Shown: positions 27,605 to 37,172 of the stretch, one piece after another
Layout of the letters: each line of letters begins with the position of its first letter
How positions within the stretch are numbered: the first letter of the stretch is position 1
Position numbers and translations under genes: made by a program
Source of the DNA: CALOCN01 sp942491735
GTDB lineage: Bacteria > Eisenbacteria > RBG-16-71-46 > JABDJR01
Direction of reading: 5' to 3'
NCBI GenBank assembly: GCA_942491735.1
Contig: CALOCN010000008.1
Coordinates: forward strand, 186,001 to 250,000
Length of the DNA stretch: 64,000 nt
The notes under the pieces: generated by a model
Database searches by the model: none
The model's input: only the letters and a program-made list of their open reading frames with translations
What the model was told of the DNA's origin: nothing

Positions 27605-27721
27605 TCTATCTCCTTGTGAAACAATGATTTACGGGGGAGTCAACGGGGCGCGGGCGGCGGATGAATGATCCGGCCGGACAGTGGGTGTACGCGAGAGCCC
27701 CGTCTCCGTGCACGTGACCGC

Positions 27722-27750
27722 ATTATAAGGGGTTAGGGCGATTTTCACCA
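27722..27750 (-). promoter_or_regulatory. Candidate gyrA promoter
   Basis: A perfect TATAAT is read on the minus strand (plus-strand ATTATA at 27722-27727). The expected start point near 27715 leaves a leader of about 110 nt before gyrA. The -35 (TGGTGA at 27745-27750, 17 bp spacer) is weak. Confidence 0.5.
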
Positions 27751-27764
27751 TGGATTAGAGGGGT

Positions 27765-27818
27765 GGTCAGAAGCCCCCCCGGGAACCTCCCGCGAGGCCA
27801 CCCGGAGGGCCTCTGACC
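27765..27818. repeat. Long inverted repeat between gyrA and the giant protease gene
   Basis: GGTCAGAAGCCC (27765-27776) pairs with GGGCCTCTGACC (27807-27818) except for one mismatch, with a GC-rich interior that can also fold. It ends 18 bp before the stop of the minus-strand protease gene. Neither strand has a T-run, so it is not a classical terminator. It may protect the 3' end of the protease mRNA or halt transcription by another route. Confidence 0.5.
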
Positions 27819-27836
27819 CAGCCCGAATCGAGCCGG

Positions 27837-30800
27837 TTATTTCAGGACGACGGCTCGTTGAACATGGCTTCCCTGGGCGGTGACCAGACGCATGAAATAC
27901 ACGCCGTCCGGGAGCCCGCCCCCGCTTCGAGAACGGGGAACCCAGGTCCGCTCATGGCGACCGGCGGGCATGTACTCATCAAGGAGATCCGAGACAAGAC
28001 GACCACTCACGTCGAACACCTGCATGAGAACCTCGCCCGGGGCGTCCAGCTGAAACGCGACACGGGTCGCTCCCCGGACGACCGCCGAGGACAACTCAAG
28101 TACCGGTTGGGTGCCGGCCCAGGACGGCGGACCGGTCTCCGGCAGCGGTCCCCCGGGGCAACAGAACGTGACGTCGAGCCGGATGAAGTCCACCGCCGAG
28201 TCGTCCGCGACCCGGACATCGAACGCATTGTCCTGGAGTGCAGCCAGAACGTTTGTCACCTGGCGGCCGGGATCCGCGGGAAGCGATGCCAGATCCAGGA
28301 CAAACAGACTCTCGTCGCCGCTGCCCCACGAGTTGGGCTCTCCGTTGAGCGTTTGCCGAAGGTCGGACAAACGGAAGCTCCACAGGGCATCGGTGTCGTT
28401 CCACAGGTTGATGGCGTCGGTGGAGGACAAGCCTCCGCATGCCTTGACCCTGATCGTGAGGGTTGCCGCCACCGCGACACAGGACGTATCCGGCATCAGC
28501 GCGGTGAAGGTGTGAGCGAGACAACGGTCCTGCCCGCAAACATCGAGCGCCGGAGCAAAGGTCCCCGAACCGCAGGTGGATTCCAGCGCGGGGCTCGGTG
28601 TGAGGAGCTCGGACCCGTTCTGGGTGTCGAACCCGTCATCGAGACCCACCGTGTACTGAGCCGTACTCGTGCCGCCGCACTCCTGGAAGAGTCCGAAGTC
28701 CAGACCGGGCACGACGTCCCCTTCGGCCAGCACGACCGTGTAGATGACGCTGAGAGGCGCGGTGGGCACCCAGCCGGCGGGAGGGGTGAGCAGAACGCGA
28801 TAGGTTCCGGGGGCCAGACCCGGGAACTCGTACCCGCCGCCTGCGTCAGTGGCGACGCTATCCACGACGCTTCCGGATTGAACCAGTGTCACGGTCAACG
28901 TGGAGAGCGGGGACTCGGTGGAGTCCCATTCCCCGTTGCCGTTCTCATCATTGAACACTCGGCCGCCGATGACGGTCGACGTGGTGTCCGCGGAGTCATC
29001 GATGCCCAGGGACCGGACCACGAAGGACGACAACCGGGTGTACGCACCGGTCCCATCCTCATCCACCAGCACCGAGACCGTGGTTGGGTCGTGGGGGGCA
29101 CTGGTCAGGAACTGTAGTGACACCGCAACCAGACCGGAACTGCCCGAGGCCACCGATACCGTGCCGCAGAGGGTATCTCCGGGGGCGCCACCATCGATGG
29201 AGAGGACCGGGGTTGCCGCGCCGTCCACATCGGTTGCCACCACGCAGTAGTCCAGGGTCTGGGGCAATGCGGTCACGTTGTCGATCAGGAAATCCACCGT
29301 GGCCGTTGAACCGACCTCGATTCCCGGCATTCCACCAGCCGGGCCGACCAGGCAGCCGCTGCAGCTCACCACGACCGGGCACCACAAGGCATAGCGGGAA
29401 ACAATGACGCCTCGCCGGGTAAAGACATCGGCAGTCTGCTGGTTGGTCATGGTCAGTTCGTAGCCGGCCCGTTCATGACTCTCGTCAAGTTCGACCGGCT
29501 TGTCGAGACTGACTGCGAGTTCCTTGCACTCGCCCGGTCCAAGGGTGATCTGGGACGGGTTCACCGAGATCACGACCGGGCCATCGACGTCCGTGGCCCC
29601 GATATCCGAGTAGACTCCGGCGTCCAACCCCTCGACGGCCAAGTCGTAGGTCTGCGGTGAGTCCGAGTAGTTGCAGGCGTAGACCTTGAAGGTCTTGGCC
29701 GTTCCTCCCGGGCAGATCACAACCTCGTCACCCCCCACAACGAACTGGCGACACTTGCCGCGGTTGCAACCCCCTGCCTCGTACAGGTCCCACAGCTCCA
29801 CCGGGTCCAAGGCCCGCTGGAACACCTCGACCTCGTCGATTGCCCCCACGAATCCACCGTCGGTGTTGAGATCACAGTACTGCCCGATGAGAAACGGTCC
29901 CTTGGTGCTCACGCCACCCGTGTGTGGGGTCGGGTCACCTGGAGCCGCTACCTCGATTCCGTTGATGTAGAACGAGACCCCCGAAGGGTCATCCCGATCC
30001 AGGGTGACCGCGACATGGGTCCAGGCTCCCAACGCAACCTGGCTTCCCGGGGGGGTGGCGAAGGCAGCGTGAGCACCCGAGTTCATGTGCAACTCGAACG
30101 CGAGGCCCCCGCCGGAGGTCAGGGAAAAGTGATAGTAGGCGTACTCGGCATTCTCAGTGTCAAAGCAGGGAACACCCTTGGATACGATGGCGGACCGCCA
30201 GGACGGATACTCATCGGGACGGATCCAGGCATCGATGCTGAAGTCCCCACTGAACGGCTCCTGTCCAGGACTGGAGATCACCGGACGCGTGGTGTGGATG
30301 TTGAAGCGATTGTGGTGCTTGACGCTCACACAGTTGGAACCGTCGAACTCGAGGGCATTGCCCACTGCACCCGTGGTTGGAACGGGTGATGCGATATGGG
30401 TTCCCGGATACGACGAGGTGGAAAAGGTGGAAATCTCCGCCGCGGTGCTGCCGGCGCTCTCGTCGAGGGTCCACCACCCGACCATATCGCTTGGAGGCGG
30501 CACGCAGGAGGTTGCTCCCTGGATCTCGACAAGGGGCGCGTTGGCCACACAGCCCAGGGCATCGACGACGTACGCCATGTAGAAACCGGACTCACTGACC
30601 ACGAGGGAGGCGCCTTCTCCAAGACTGAATGAGAGCTGGGGAAAGAAGGCGCTACGGCCCCAGAAGATCGTGTACGGGGGGGTTCCGCCGGTCACGGTAG
30701 GCAAGAGCTCTATGGGGCCGTTGCAGAGCGAAAGCGGCCCGGGGGGCAGGGAGATGCCGAGAGGCGTACCACGACATACCCATCGGTATCGGGTATCCGA

Positions 30801-33050
30801 TCCACAGGAGTTCTCGACGGTCAACGCAATGCGGTAGATACCGGGATTGGCAAGCTTGGGAAAGACGCTGGTCAGGTCCATGGACCCAACGGTCCCAGTC
30901 GCGGAATAGGAGTCCGAACCCACCCATTCGCCATGGCCCCCCTTCACCTTGACCTTTCGGCACTCCAGGGAATAGCTGGTCTCCAGGAACGATGCGCTGC
31001 CGGCGAAGTTGATCGGCGCGCCGTAGCATACCGCAGTCGGAATCGAGAACTGTGCGGTGGGTTCAAGACATCCACCGCCCCCAGCACCACCGGGACAATC
31101 CACATAGACCCGCATGTCGTCCATGCCCAGCCATTCCTTGACGTCCACGGTCAGGGTCCTTCTGTCGGCCCCGATAATGAATTGGTCCTTGCCGTTCAGT
31201 TCGTACCCTCGGTCGCTCAGGAATCCCGGGTAGGAAACTTCCGGCAGACCAACGATCTTGCTGTTGGTCCTCAGCGTCCCGTCCTTCACCTCGATCCCAC
31301 AAATGTCGTGGCAGAAGGTGATGACCCCGAACGAGGTGTTCTCCCCTCTCTTCGGATTGAAGTGGAGATAGTAGGTCGTCACCGGCCACCCTTTGAGAAG
31401 CTCAGCTACCCCAAGGTCGCTCTTGCTGTCATACGTGCCGGGATTCCTGGCGTCGGCTAGCACACCTTGGGGCAAGGGCCAATTGGTGCGCTCCTTGAAC
31501 ATCCAGATATCGAGGCCGTCCGTCTTGGCGTTGGCCTTGTTCGGGGGAGCGTCAAGCACCTTGATATTCCCGTTGACGATCGGTTCACGACAGGGTTCCG
31601 TGCTGACGGCAAGATGGGCGTTGACCAGCCCGTACCCGGAATAGCGGTCCCAACCTTCTCCGGACTCGACGTTCTGCACATCGCGAGCCGTGCGCCGAAG
31701 CTGGTTCCGCACTTCGGACGGGGACCACCCGGGATAGGCGCTGAGAATCAACGCAGCGACGCCCGCGGCATAGGGAGTTGCGCAGGATGTTCCGTTGAAA
31801 TAGAGCGCGTAGTCCCCGGGATCCGCACCGGCTGCGCCGCGAATGTCTGTCGTGGGGAGAATCGTGGGCGCCAACACATCGACTGCCGAGGATGCGCCAG
31901 GGTAGTCGATTCCGTAGTTCGACCCCCACCAGCGCTCTCCGTCGCACGTGTAGTCATTGGGGTCGATTTGCACCCCCGGGCTCACCTCGCTCCCTGAGGC
32001 ACTCGACCGCTTGCGCCCCCCACAGGGGGCCGCTGCACCCACGGCGATGACCCAGGGGCTCGACGCCGGATAGTTCACCACCGCGGCGTTGTTGTTTCCC
32101 GTTGCCGCCAGCAGGGTCACGCCACGACTGTACGCATACGCAGCGCTCGATTCCGTTAGCCCGGAGTACCCGCCGCCGAGGCTCATGCTGATGACGTCCG
32201 CTCCATTGTCCGCGGCATAGACAATGGCCGAGGCAATTGCAGAAGAGATGGGCCCACCTGTGCCGGTCGAGACCTTCAACGGCATGATGCGGCAGCCGCC
32301 GGCGACTCCGGCGACGCCCTGTCCGTTGTCCGCGATGGCCGCCGCGACGCCCGCGCAAGCCGTACCATGCCCCAGTTCGTCATCCGGATTCGAGTCCTGT
32401 GCGCCGAAGTCATATCCCGCGACCAGGTTGAGATCCGGATGATCCAAGTCCACACCGGAATCGATGATCGCGATGATGACCGAGACGTCCCCGTAGTGCC
32501 CCAGGTAGTTCCAGGCATCCTCGACACAGGAGTCAAAGCCCACATTTCCCACTCCGGGCCCTGCGTGACTTGCCCCGTCGTGTGCGGGCAGCTGCCCGGT
32601 ATTCCTGTGCCCCCATTGCTGTGGATAGACCGGGTCGTTGGGAACGATGGTGTATTCCCCGTACTGATCCGGCTCCGCATTCTCGACCTCGGGCAGGCTC
32701 ATGTACTTGCCCGCGGCCTCGAAGAGATCCGTTCCCGGGTCCACGCTCAGGACGAACCAACGGTCGAGACCCGTTTCGCGCGCGAGGGCCGGGTCCGCTA
32801 CACCCAGGAACGGGGCCTCGATCCCCGACAGCCCGTAGTCTCCCCCAAGGGCATTGAGCCCCGGCATCCCGGAGAACGATGGGTTGTTGCCCTGCACCTG
32901 GGCAGCGGCGCTTTCGTTGAGCTGAATCAGAAGGCGGCCCGGAACCACCTTGCCGTCTCCGGAGGAAGACGGTCGGGTCTGGGCCGTGGAGTCGGCGCAC
33001 AGGAAGAACAACGACACGAGAGCGGCAAGACGAGCGGCACCAGAACGCAT
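27837..33050 (-). CDS. Giant secreted S8 subtilisin-like protease with LamG, SdrD-B and sorting domains
   Basis: The 1737-residue product has a signal peptide (about 1-23) and a subtilase domain at about 140-460 with a complete triad: Asp197 (IIDSGVD), His228 (GHGT) and Ser422 (GTSCATP), plus Asn320 in the oxyanion region. A LamG-like domain starts near 856. An SdrD-B/carboxypeptidase-regulatory-like module (VFNDENGNGEWD) lies at about 1357-1440. The last 80 residues (QVFDVSGRLV then GVYFMRLV) resemble FlgD Ig-like or type IX secretion sorting domains, which suggests surface attachment or export. A GAGG precedes the ATG. It lies divergent from the sigma factor gene at 33179. Confidence 0.9.
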   Translation of the reverse strand: MRSGAARLAALVSLFFLCADSTAQTRPSSSGDGKVVPGRLLIQLNESAAAQVQGNNPSFSGMPGLNALGGDYGLSGIEAPFLGVADPALARETGLDRWFVLSVDPGTDLFEAAGKYMSLPEVENAEPDQYGEYTIVPNDPVYPQQWGHRNTGQLPAHDGASHAGPGVGNVGFDSCVEDAWNYLGHYGDVSVIIAIIDSGVDLDHPDLNLVAGYDFGAQDSNPDDELGHGTACAGVAAAIADNGQGVAGVAGGCRIMPLKVSTGTGGPISSAIASAIVYAADNGADVISMSLGGGYSGLTESSAAYAYSRGVTLLAATGNNNAAVVNYPASSPWVIAVGAAAPCGGRKRSSASGSEVSPGVQIDPNDYTCDGERWWGSNYGIDYPGASSAVDVLAPTILPTTDIRGAAGADPGDYALYFNGTSCATPYAAGVAALILSAYPGWSPSEVRNQLRRTARDVQNVESGEGWDRYSGYGLVNAHLAVSTEPCREPIVNGNIKVLDAPPNKANAKTDGLDIWMFKERTNWPLPQGVLADARNPGTYDSKSDLGVAELLKGWPVTTYYLHFNPKRGENTSFGVITFCHDICGIEVKDGTLRTNSKIVGLPEVSYPGFLSDRGYELNGKDQFIIGADRRTLTVDVKEWLGMDDMRVYVDCPGGAGGGGCLEPTAQFSIPTAVCYGAPINFAGSASFLETSYSLECRKVKVKGGHGEWVGSDSYSATGTVGSMDLTSVFPKLANPGIYRIALTVENSCGSDTRYRWVCRGTPLGISLPPGPLSLCNGPIELLPTVTGGTPPYTIFWGRSAFFPQLSFSLGEGASLVVSESGFYMAYVVDALGCVANAPLVEIQGATSCVPPPSDMVGWWTLDESAGSTAAEISTFSTSSYPGTHIASPVPTTGAVGNALEFDGSNCVSVKHHNRFNIHTTRPVISSPGQEPFSGDFSIDAWIRPDEYPSWRSAIVSKGVPCFDTENAEYAYYHFSLTSGGGLAFELHMNSGAHAAFATPPGSQVALGAWTHVAVTLDRDDPSGVSFYINGIEVAAPGDPTPHTGGVSTKGPFLIGQYCDLNTDGGFVGAIDEVEVFQRALDPVELWDLYEAGGCNRGKCRQFVVGGDEVVICPGGTAKTFKVYACNYSDSPQTYDLAVEGLDAGVYSDIGATDVDGPVVISVNPSQITLGPGECKELAVSLDKPVELDESHERAGYELTMTNQQTADVFTRRGVIVSRYALWCPVVVSCSGCLVGPAGGMPGIEVGSTATVDFLIDNVTALPQTLDYCVVATDVDGAATPVLSIDGGAPGDTLCGTVSVASGSSGLVAVSLQFLTSAPHDPTTVSVLVDEDGTGAYTRLSSFVVRSLGIDDSADTTSTVIGGRVFNDENGNGEWDSTESPLSTLTVTLVQSGSVVDSVATDAGGGYEFPGLAPGTYRVLLTPPAGWVPTAPLSVIYTVVLAEGDVVPGLDFGLFQECGGTSTAQYTVGLDDGFDTQNGSELLTPSPALESTCGSGTFAPALDVCGQDRCLAHTFTALMPDTSCVAVAATLTIRVKACGGLSSTDAINLWNDTDALWSFRLSDLRQTLNGEPNSWGSGDESLFVLDLASLPADPGRQVTNVLAALQDNAFDVRVADDSAVDFIRLDVTFCCPGGPLPETGPPSWAGTQPVLELSSAVVRGATRVAFQLDAPGEVLMQVFDVSGRLVSDLLDEYMPAGRHERTWVPRSRSGGGLPDGVYFMRLVTAQGSHVQRAVVLK

Positions 33051-33141
33051 GAGACAACCTCATTTTCTGCCCTTCCCAGATTGGATGGGCAATGGATGCC
33101 TCTGTACATGCCGCACATCGCACTTCTCGCAGGGTCCCGGT

Positions 33142-33172
33142 TTGAACCAGGGACCTCGGCCGGTGCTAGAAT
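33142..33172 (+). promoter_or_regulatory. Promoter-like element directly before the sigma factor start
   Basis: An extended -10 (TGC-TAGAAT, 33164-33172) lies 6 bp before the GTG at 33179, so a typical start point would fall at or next to the start codon (leaderless). A possible -35 TTGAAC (33142-33147) has a 19-bp spacer, longer than usual. Confidence 0.4.
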
Positions 33173-33178
33173 GGGCCC

Positions 33179-33907
33179 GTGTCACCCGTCACCGACCCAC
33201 TCCCCGCAGGAGCCACCCCCTGGCCCCGGCACCTGCAGGCCCTCGCGCAGGCAATGCGCAAGGACCCGGACTCGGCCCTGGAACCCCTCTGGCTGCTCCT
33301 CAACACCAAGCTGTTCAGCCACATACGCTCACAGAGTCGCAAGCTTGGCCGCCTCACCCACGAGGATCTCGAGGACATCGCGTCAGAAAAAGCGTTGGAT
33401 CTGATGCGCCGGATCGACACCGGGAAGTGGAGGCCGGATACCGCCTCCACCGGAGAGATCGTCAACTACGTTTCCCGCGTGGCGCGCAACGGGGTTGTCG
33501 ATGCGCTCCGGCGACACGGAAACGCCACCGCGCGGGAGCTGCCCATGGATCCCGACGAAACCGGACGCATGCCCGACCTGGCCCTTGTCCCCCCGGACGC
33601 CGGAGTGGACTCGAAGGACTATGCCCTGGCCCTGCGGGATTGCGCCGCGGGCCTCAAGGACGTCCACCGTCTGGTGTGGATGTTCCGGGCGTTCTTCGGC
33701 CTGAGTACCCAGGAGATCGCCAGACATCCCGAGGTCCAACTGTCCGCCGGAAACGTGGACGTGGTCCTCTCCCGTACCCGCGCCCGGTTGCGGGACTGCA
33801 TGACGCGCAAGGGCTGGGAGACTCACCGGATGCCGGCGGGAAGCTTTGTCGAGATATGGAGCACGTTCAGGCTGCGCCGGAAGCCCGGAGAAACCCCTCA
33901 TGAATGA
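33179..33907 (+). CDS. RNA polymerase sigma factor, ECF-like
   Basis: The 242-residue product has a sigma region 2-like segment (EIVNYVSRVARNGVVDALRR at about 90-110) and a region 4 helix-turn-helix-like segment (FGLSTQEIARHPEVQLSAGNVDVVLSRTRARL at about 178-210). This is the two-domain layout of extracytoplasmic function sigma factors, although it is longer than usual and diverged. The likely start is GTG at 33179. It overlaps the downstream anti-sigma gene by 8 bp, which couples their translation. Probable targets are the flanking protease, sulfatase and CHAT genes or its own promoter, but no binding site is proven. Confidence 0.75.
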   Translation: MSPVTDPLPAGATPWPRHLQALAQAMRKDPDSALEPLWLLLNTKLFSHIRSQSRKLGRLTHEDLEDIASEKALDLMRRIDTGKWRPDTASTGEIVNYVSRVARNGVVDALRRHGNATARELPMDPDETGRMPDLALVPPDAGVDSKDYALALRDCAAGLKDVHRLVWMFRAFFGLSTQEIARHPEVQLSAGNVDVVLSRTRARLRDCMTRKGWETHRMPAGSFVEIWSTFRLRRKPGETPHE

Positions 33908-34649
33908 CACCCCCCCGGGAAAAGCACCTGCCCACCCCGACGACGAGCTCATGGAAGCTGTCCTGCACGATCTCGTGCCGGCTGAGGACGTGTCGCGTTT
34001 CACCGCACACCTGCGTGACTGCGAATCCTGTGAACGTCGTTTCCAGGATCACGCCGCCCGTTTCGAACGTCTCCGCACCCGGCCTGTCCCGGTTCGCGAC
34101 CCGGTCGAGGGCCTGGTACTCCCGGACGCCGGAACCGACGGGGGGTCACTCCGGGGAGCGCGCCGGCGTTGGGGACCGGTTCTGGTCGGCGCGGCGGCCC
34201 TGGCAGCAGTGCTCATGGTCGTCCTGCGTCCTCCGGGATCCCTACCGCAACGATGGCTTCCCCCGGGCAGCGGCGAGGTTATCGTCCGCTCCCTTGCCAC
34301 CGGCGACTCGGCCCTCTCCGACGGTCTCCTTGCCTATGACGCGCGCGACGCGGAGCGCGCCGCCCGGATTCTCTCGTCCGTGACCGCCGGGTCCGGGCGC
34401 GAAGCTTTCCACCGGTTGTACACGGCAAGCGCCCTGGTTCTCGTGGGGAACTGGCCCGAGGCGCAACGGATACTGGATTCCATGAGTCCCGGTGATCTTC
34501 CCGAACCCTGGAGAGGCGAGGCGGATTGGCTCCGCTATCGCGTGTACCTGGCCACCGATCGGACCGACGACGCCACCCGCGTTCTCTCCGCGCTCCGGCT
34601 GAGGGACGATGACCTGGGTCAATGGGTGCGGAGTCTCGACCTCCCCTGA
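33900..34649 (+). CDS. Anti-sigma factor with zinc-finger (HC2-type) motif
   Basis: The 249-residue product has a zinc-binding HxxxCxxC motif (His37, Cys41, Cys44) in its N-terminal cytoplasmic part, one membrane helix (about 91-109) and a C-terminal extracytoplasmic region of about 140 residues with helical, TPR-like character. This is the usual layout of membrane-bound anti-sigma factors that release their sigma partner after a signal or proteolysis. Its ATG lies within the last codons of the sigma gene (8-bp overlap). The secreted subtilase and CHAT proteases encoded on either side could take part in release, which is an inference. It converges with the CHAT gene. Confidence 0.8.
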   Translation: MNDTPPGKAPAHPDDELMEAVLHDLVPAEDVSRFTAHLRDCESCERRFQDHAARFERLRTRPVPVRDPVEGLVLPDAGTDGGSLRGARRRWGPVLVGAAALAAVLMVVLRPPGSLPQRWLPPGSGEVIVRSLATGDSALSDGLLAYDARDAERAARILSSVTAGSGREAFHRLYTASALVLVGNWPEAQRILDSMSPGDLPEPWRGEADWLRYRVYLATDRTDDATRVLSALRLRDDDLGQWVRSLDLP

Positions 34650-34664
34650 ACCGGAACTCAGGGG
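34643..34664. repeat. Inverted repeat spanning two convergent stop codons
   Basis: CCCCTGA (34643-34649) and TCAGGGG (34658-34664) form a perfect 7-bp dyad with an 8-nt loop. Each arm contains a stop codon, one for the anti-sigma gene and one for the CHAT gene. There is no T-run. It could act as a bidirectional transcription stop or 3'-end protector. Confidence 0.5.
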
Positions 34665-37129
34665 TCTACCGTGAGCAGGACGAATCCGGCCCAGTAGGCC
34701 GGATGGGCGAACGGTTTGCCGCCCTCTTCGTCGGGAAGTTCCCGCAACCAGAGCTTGGCCTCACGCAGCGCGTTGGGCATGTCCATGGCCGTCCCCGCCT
34801 CGTGACCTGACCGCGGCTCCTCGTACTGCCCACTGGCGTTGGCGTAGAACCGCTCCATGAGCAGCGCGGTGGCGACATCGTCCACCTTCCACTGGCTGGC
34901 CAGAACCGAGCGCGCCCCGGCGCGGAACAGGGCGGTGGCGAAGCCGAGGATCTCCATGGCCGCGCCCGTCCGCCCGGAGGCGGTCTGACATCCGCTGAGG
35001 GTCACCAGATCGGCGTCCAGTTGCCACCCCAGGAAGATCTCACGCGTGGATACGAGGCCGTCGGTCAGCCCGGTTTCCGCCGAATCCAGATGGGGGTTCG
35101 ACAGGATCATCGCGGATCGCTCCGGATACTGGCTGAGCTCAATCACGGCGTGGGTGGCAAGATGAATCGTTCCGAAACGCCGCAACCCATCGGCGGCTCG
35201 CATCCGCTCCAGCGTCGTCTCCGACGCCTCGCTTCCCATCAGCAGGCGGTTCGATGCAAAGAACCCACTCACTCGACGCGCTTCGTACCCGGAGTACGGC
35301 AAACGCGCAAGATGCTCCCAGGATCCATCCTCACCTTCGAGAACGGATCGCACCACGGGCGCGTCCAGGATGCTGAGCGAGGCCTGGGACGTCGGATCCG
35401 GGATCAACGCCGGATCCCCGATCTCCCGCCGGGAGAACATCGGATCCCCCACGATCAGGGCCTCCCTGTCGGCCGGCAAGGATGGGGTTCGATCCTCGCC
35501 GTCTCCAGCCCCGACGAAGGACGGGGCGGGCACATAAACCGTCGTGAACCGTTCGAGCAGGTCACGCCCCTCTCCATCGCGAAAACACTCCAGGGGCGCC
35601 TCCGCCGCCTTCGCCCAGCCTCCCGGCACGATGAGGAGACGGGTCGCCCCGGTGAGGTCCGACTCAAGCGGTTCAAAGAGCATTCGATAGGCCGCGTGGG
35701 CCTGGCCGCGGATCTCGGGATTGTCCCCTACGCGCAGCGGCCATTGACTGTCCCGAACGATGGCGGAACGGAAAGCCACGGCCGGGTCCCACCAGGTGTC
35801 GCCACTCCCGATACGGGTCTCGAACCGGAGTCGTCTCCATCGCACCGGTCCGGTGCGGCGCACGACGTACGCCCACGTTGCCCGCCACGGCGTGGAGTAG
35901 AAGTCCGTGCTCACCCATCCAATGAGAGCCTCGTCGGGTGCCAGACTGGATTGAAGCTGATCCAGGGTCGGTGGATCCGGGCTCGACCGGACAATGGCCG
36001 CCGCCTCGACCGCCCGAACCGCATCGGCGCGTACGAGTTCAAGAAGCAGGGCTTCGCGCTCCGCGTCGGACTTGCCGTCGTTCCGCAACATCTCCCGATC
36101 GAGAGCGAGGACCCGTTCCCTCGCCGCCCGGTGGGTGGGGGTCTCCCGTCTCGAGAGATTCCAGAAACACTGGTTGATCCACCCCTGGGCCCGCACGAGT
36201 TCGCCCCAGGCCGCCTCGCTCTCGCCTACGTCCAGCAGACCCGCCAGCTCCACCACCGCCGAGCTCCCCTGACGCAGGAGCGTCATGCCCATGGGCATCA
36301 TGTGCTCCCGGGTGTTGATCAGACGGGCACGCGCGCGCCGAAGCTGGAGCGACTCGTTCGACTCGCCGCGCGAGGCGAGGAGCCCGGAGAGGAACCCGAG
36401 GGCCAGTCCAGCCCGCGGGTGGCCGGAGGGATACACCCGGGTATCGATGGCAATCGCCTCGCGAAAACAGGTCTCCGCCTCATCGAATCGTTCCAGGCGC
36501 CAGAGGAACCATCCAAGCCATGACAAGTCGGCGCTGACCTCCCGGCTCTGACGACCGTAGGCCGCGGTGTCGATCTCCAGCACGCGACGAAAGCCCGACT
36601 CCGCCTCCTTGTTCCGTCGCAGGCGTCGATAGGTGTGGGAGAGCGAAGCGAGGGCGGCGCAGATGCGGGGATCCGCACTTCCGTAGTTGCGCTCGAGACG
36701 AATGAGGGCCTCGCTCTCGAGGGTGACTGCATCCTCGAGCCGCCCGATGTCCTTGTAGAGCACCCCCAACACCCGCAAGGTCTCGCACCGGTCCGGGTGA
36801 TCCGGATCAAGCACCCGGTCCTGGATCCGCAACGCGGTGGTCAGCAGGGACTCGGCCCTTGCGTAGCTTCCTACCCAATGGGTGAGCCGCCCCATGAGCG
36901 ACCAGCCGGCCGCGGTCCCGGGGTGATCCGGCCCCAGGATGGCGTAGCGAAGGGCGAGTTGTTCCGCGGCCGCGTGGAGAACATCCGCGTACCGGTAGTG
37001 CTCCTCGAGTTCCGGGATGGCTCGCAGCAGCTCGTCGGCCCGCTCCAGACCGTCGCCCGCAACGGGCGAGGCCGGGGCGAACAGACAACAGATCAGCAGG
37101 ATCGCGGGAATGCGCATCGTCGGGCTCAT
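34658..37129 (-). CDS. Secreted or exported TPR-CHAT caspase-like protein
   Basis: The 823-residue product starts with a hydrophobic signal-like segment (about 1-25), then kinesin-light-chain-type TPR repeats (about 35-300, units such as PDHPGTAAGWSLMG and RLEDAVTLESEAL) and a C-terminal CHAT domain. The catalytic dyad is His660 (LATHA) and Cys714 (LSGCQTASG), in intact family motifs. Unlike the CHAT protein at 300-3047, it seems to be exported, so it may act in the periplasm. The start at 37129 was chosen over the open frame to 37318, which overlaps the preceding sulfatase gene. It sits 43 bp behind the sulfatase-TPR gene in an operon that converges with the sigma/anti-sigma pair. Confidence 0.87.
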   Translation of the reverse strand: MSPTMRIPAILLICCLFAPASPVAGDGLERADELLRAIPELEEHYRYADVLHAAAEQLALRYAILGPDHPGTAAGWSLMGRLTHWVGSYARAESLLTTALRIQDRVLDPDHPDRCETLRVLGVLYKDIGRLEDAVTLESEALIRLERNYGSADPRICAALASLSHTYRRLRRNKEAESGFRRVLEIDTAAYGRQSREVSADLSWLGWFLWRLERFDEAETCFREAIAIDTRVYPSGHPRAGLALGFLSGLLASRGESNESLQLRRARARLINTREHMMPMGMTLLRQGSSAVVELAGLLDVGESEAAWGELVRAQGWINQCFWNLSRRETPTHRAARERVLALDREMLRNDGKSDAEREALLLELVRADAVRAVEAAAIVRSSPDPPTLDQLQSSLAPDEALIGWVSTDFYSTPWRATWAYVVRRTGPVRWRRLRFETRIGSGDTWWDPAVAFRSAIVRDSQWPLRVGDNPEIRGQAHAAYRMLFEPLESDLTGATRLLIVPGGWAKAAEAPLECFRDGEGRDLLERFTTVYVPAPSFVGAGDGEDRTPSLPADREALIVGDPMFSRREIGDPALIPDPTSQASLSILDAPVVRSVLEGEDGSWEHLARLPYSGYEARRVSGFFASNRLLMGSEASETTLERMRAADGLRRFGTIHLATHAVIELSQYPERSAMILSNPHLDSAETGLTDGLVSTREIFLGWQLDADLVTLSGCQTASGRTGAAMEILGFATALFRAGARSVLASQWKVDDVATALLMERFYANASGQYEEPRSGHEAGTAMDMPNALREAKLWLRELPDEEGGKPFAHPAYWAGFVLLTVDP

Positions 37130-37172
37130 GGGAAAACCCGACCCTAGCACAAGAGGTGTGGGACTCCGGCAG

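Noticed and set aside
25775..27619. 614-residue plus-strand ORF opposite gyrA
   Set aside because: It is a shadow frame of gyrA, with low-complexity composition and no homologous domain.
27765..27818. Inverted repeat considered as a rho-independent terminator of the giant protease gene
   Set aside because: Neither strand shows a T-run after the stem, so it is listed only as a repeat.
33130..33160. tRNA-like T-arm (CCCGG-TTTGAAC-CAGGG) upstream of the sigma factor gene
   Set aside because: The 5-bp stem has a G-A mismatch and no matching acceptor, D or anticodon arms exist at the correct distances on either strand. It overlaps a plausible promoter.
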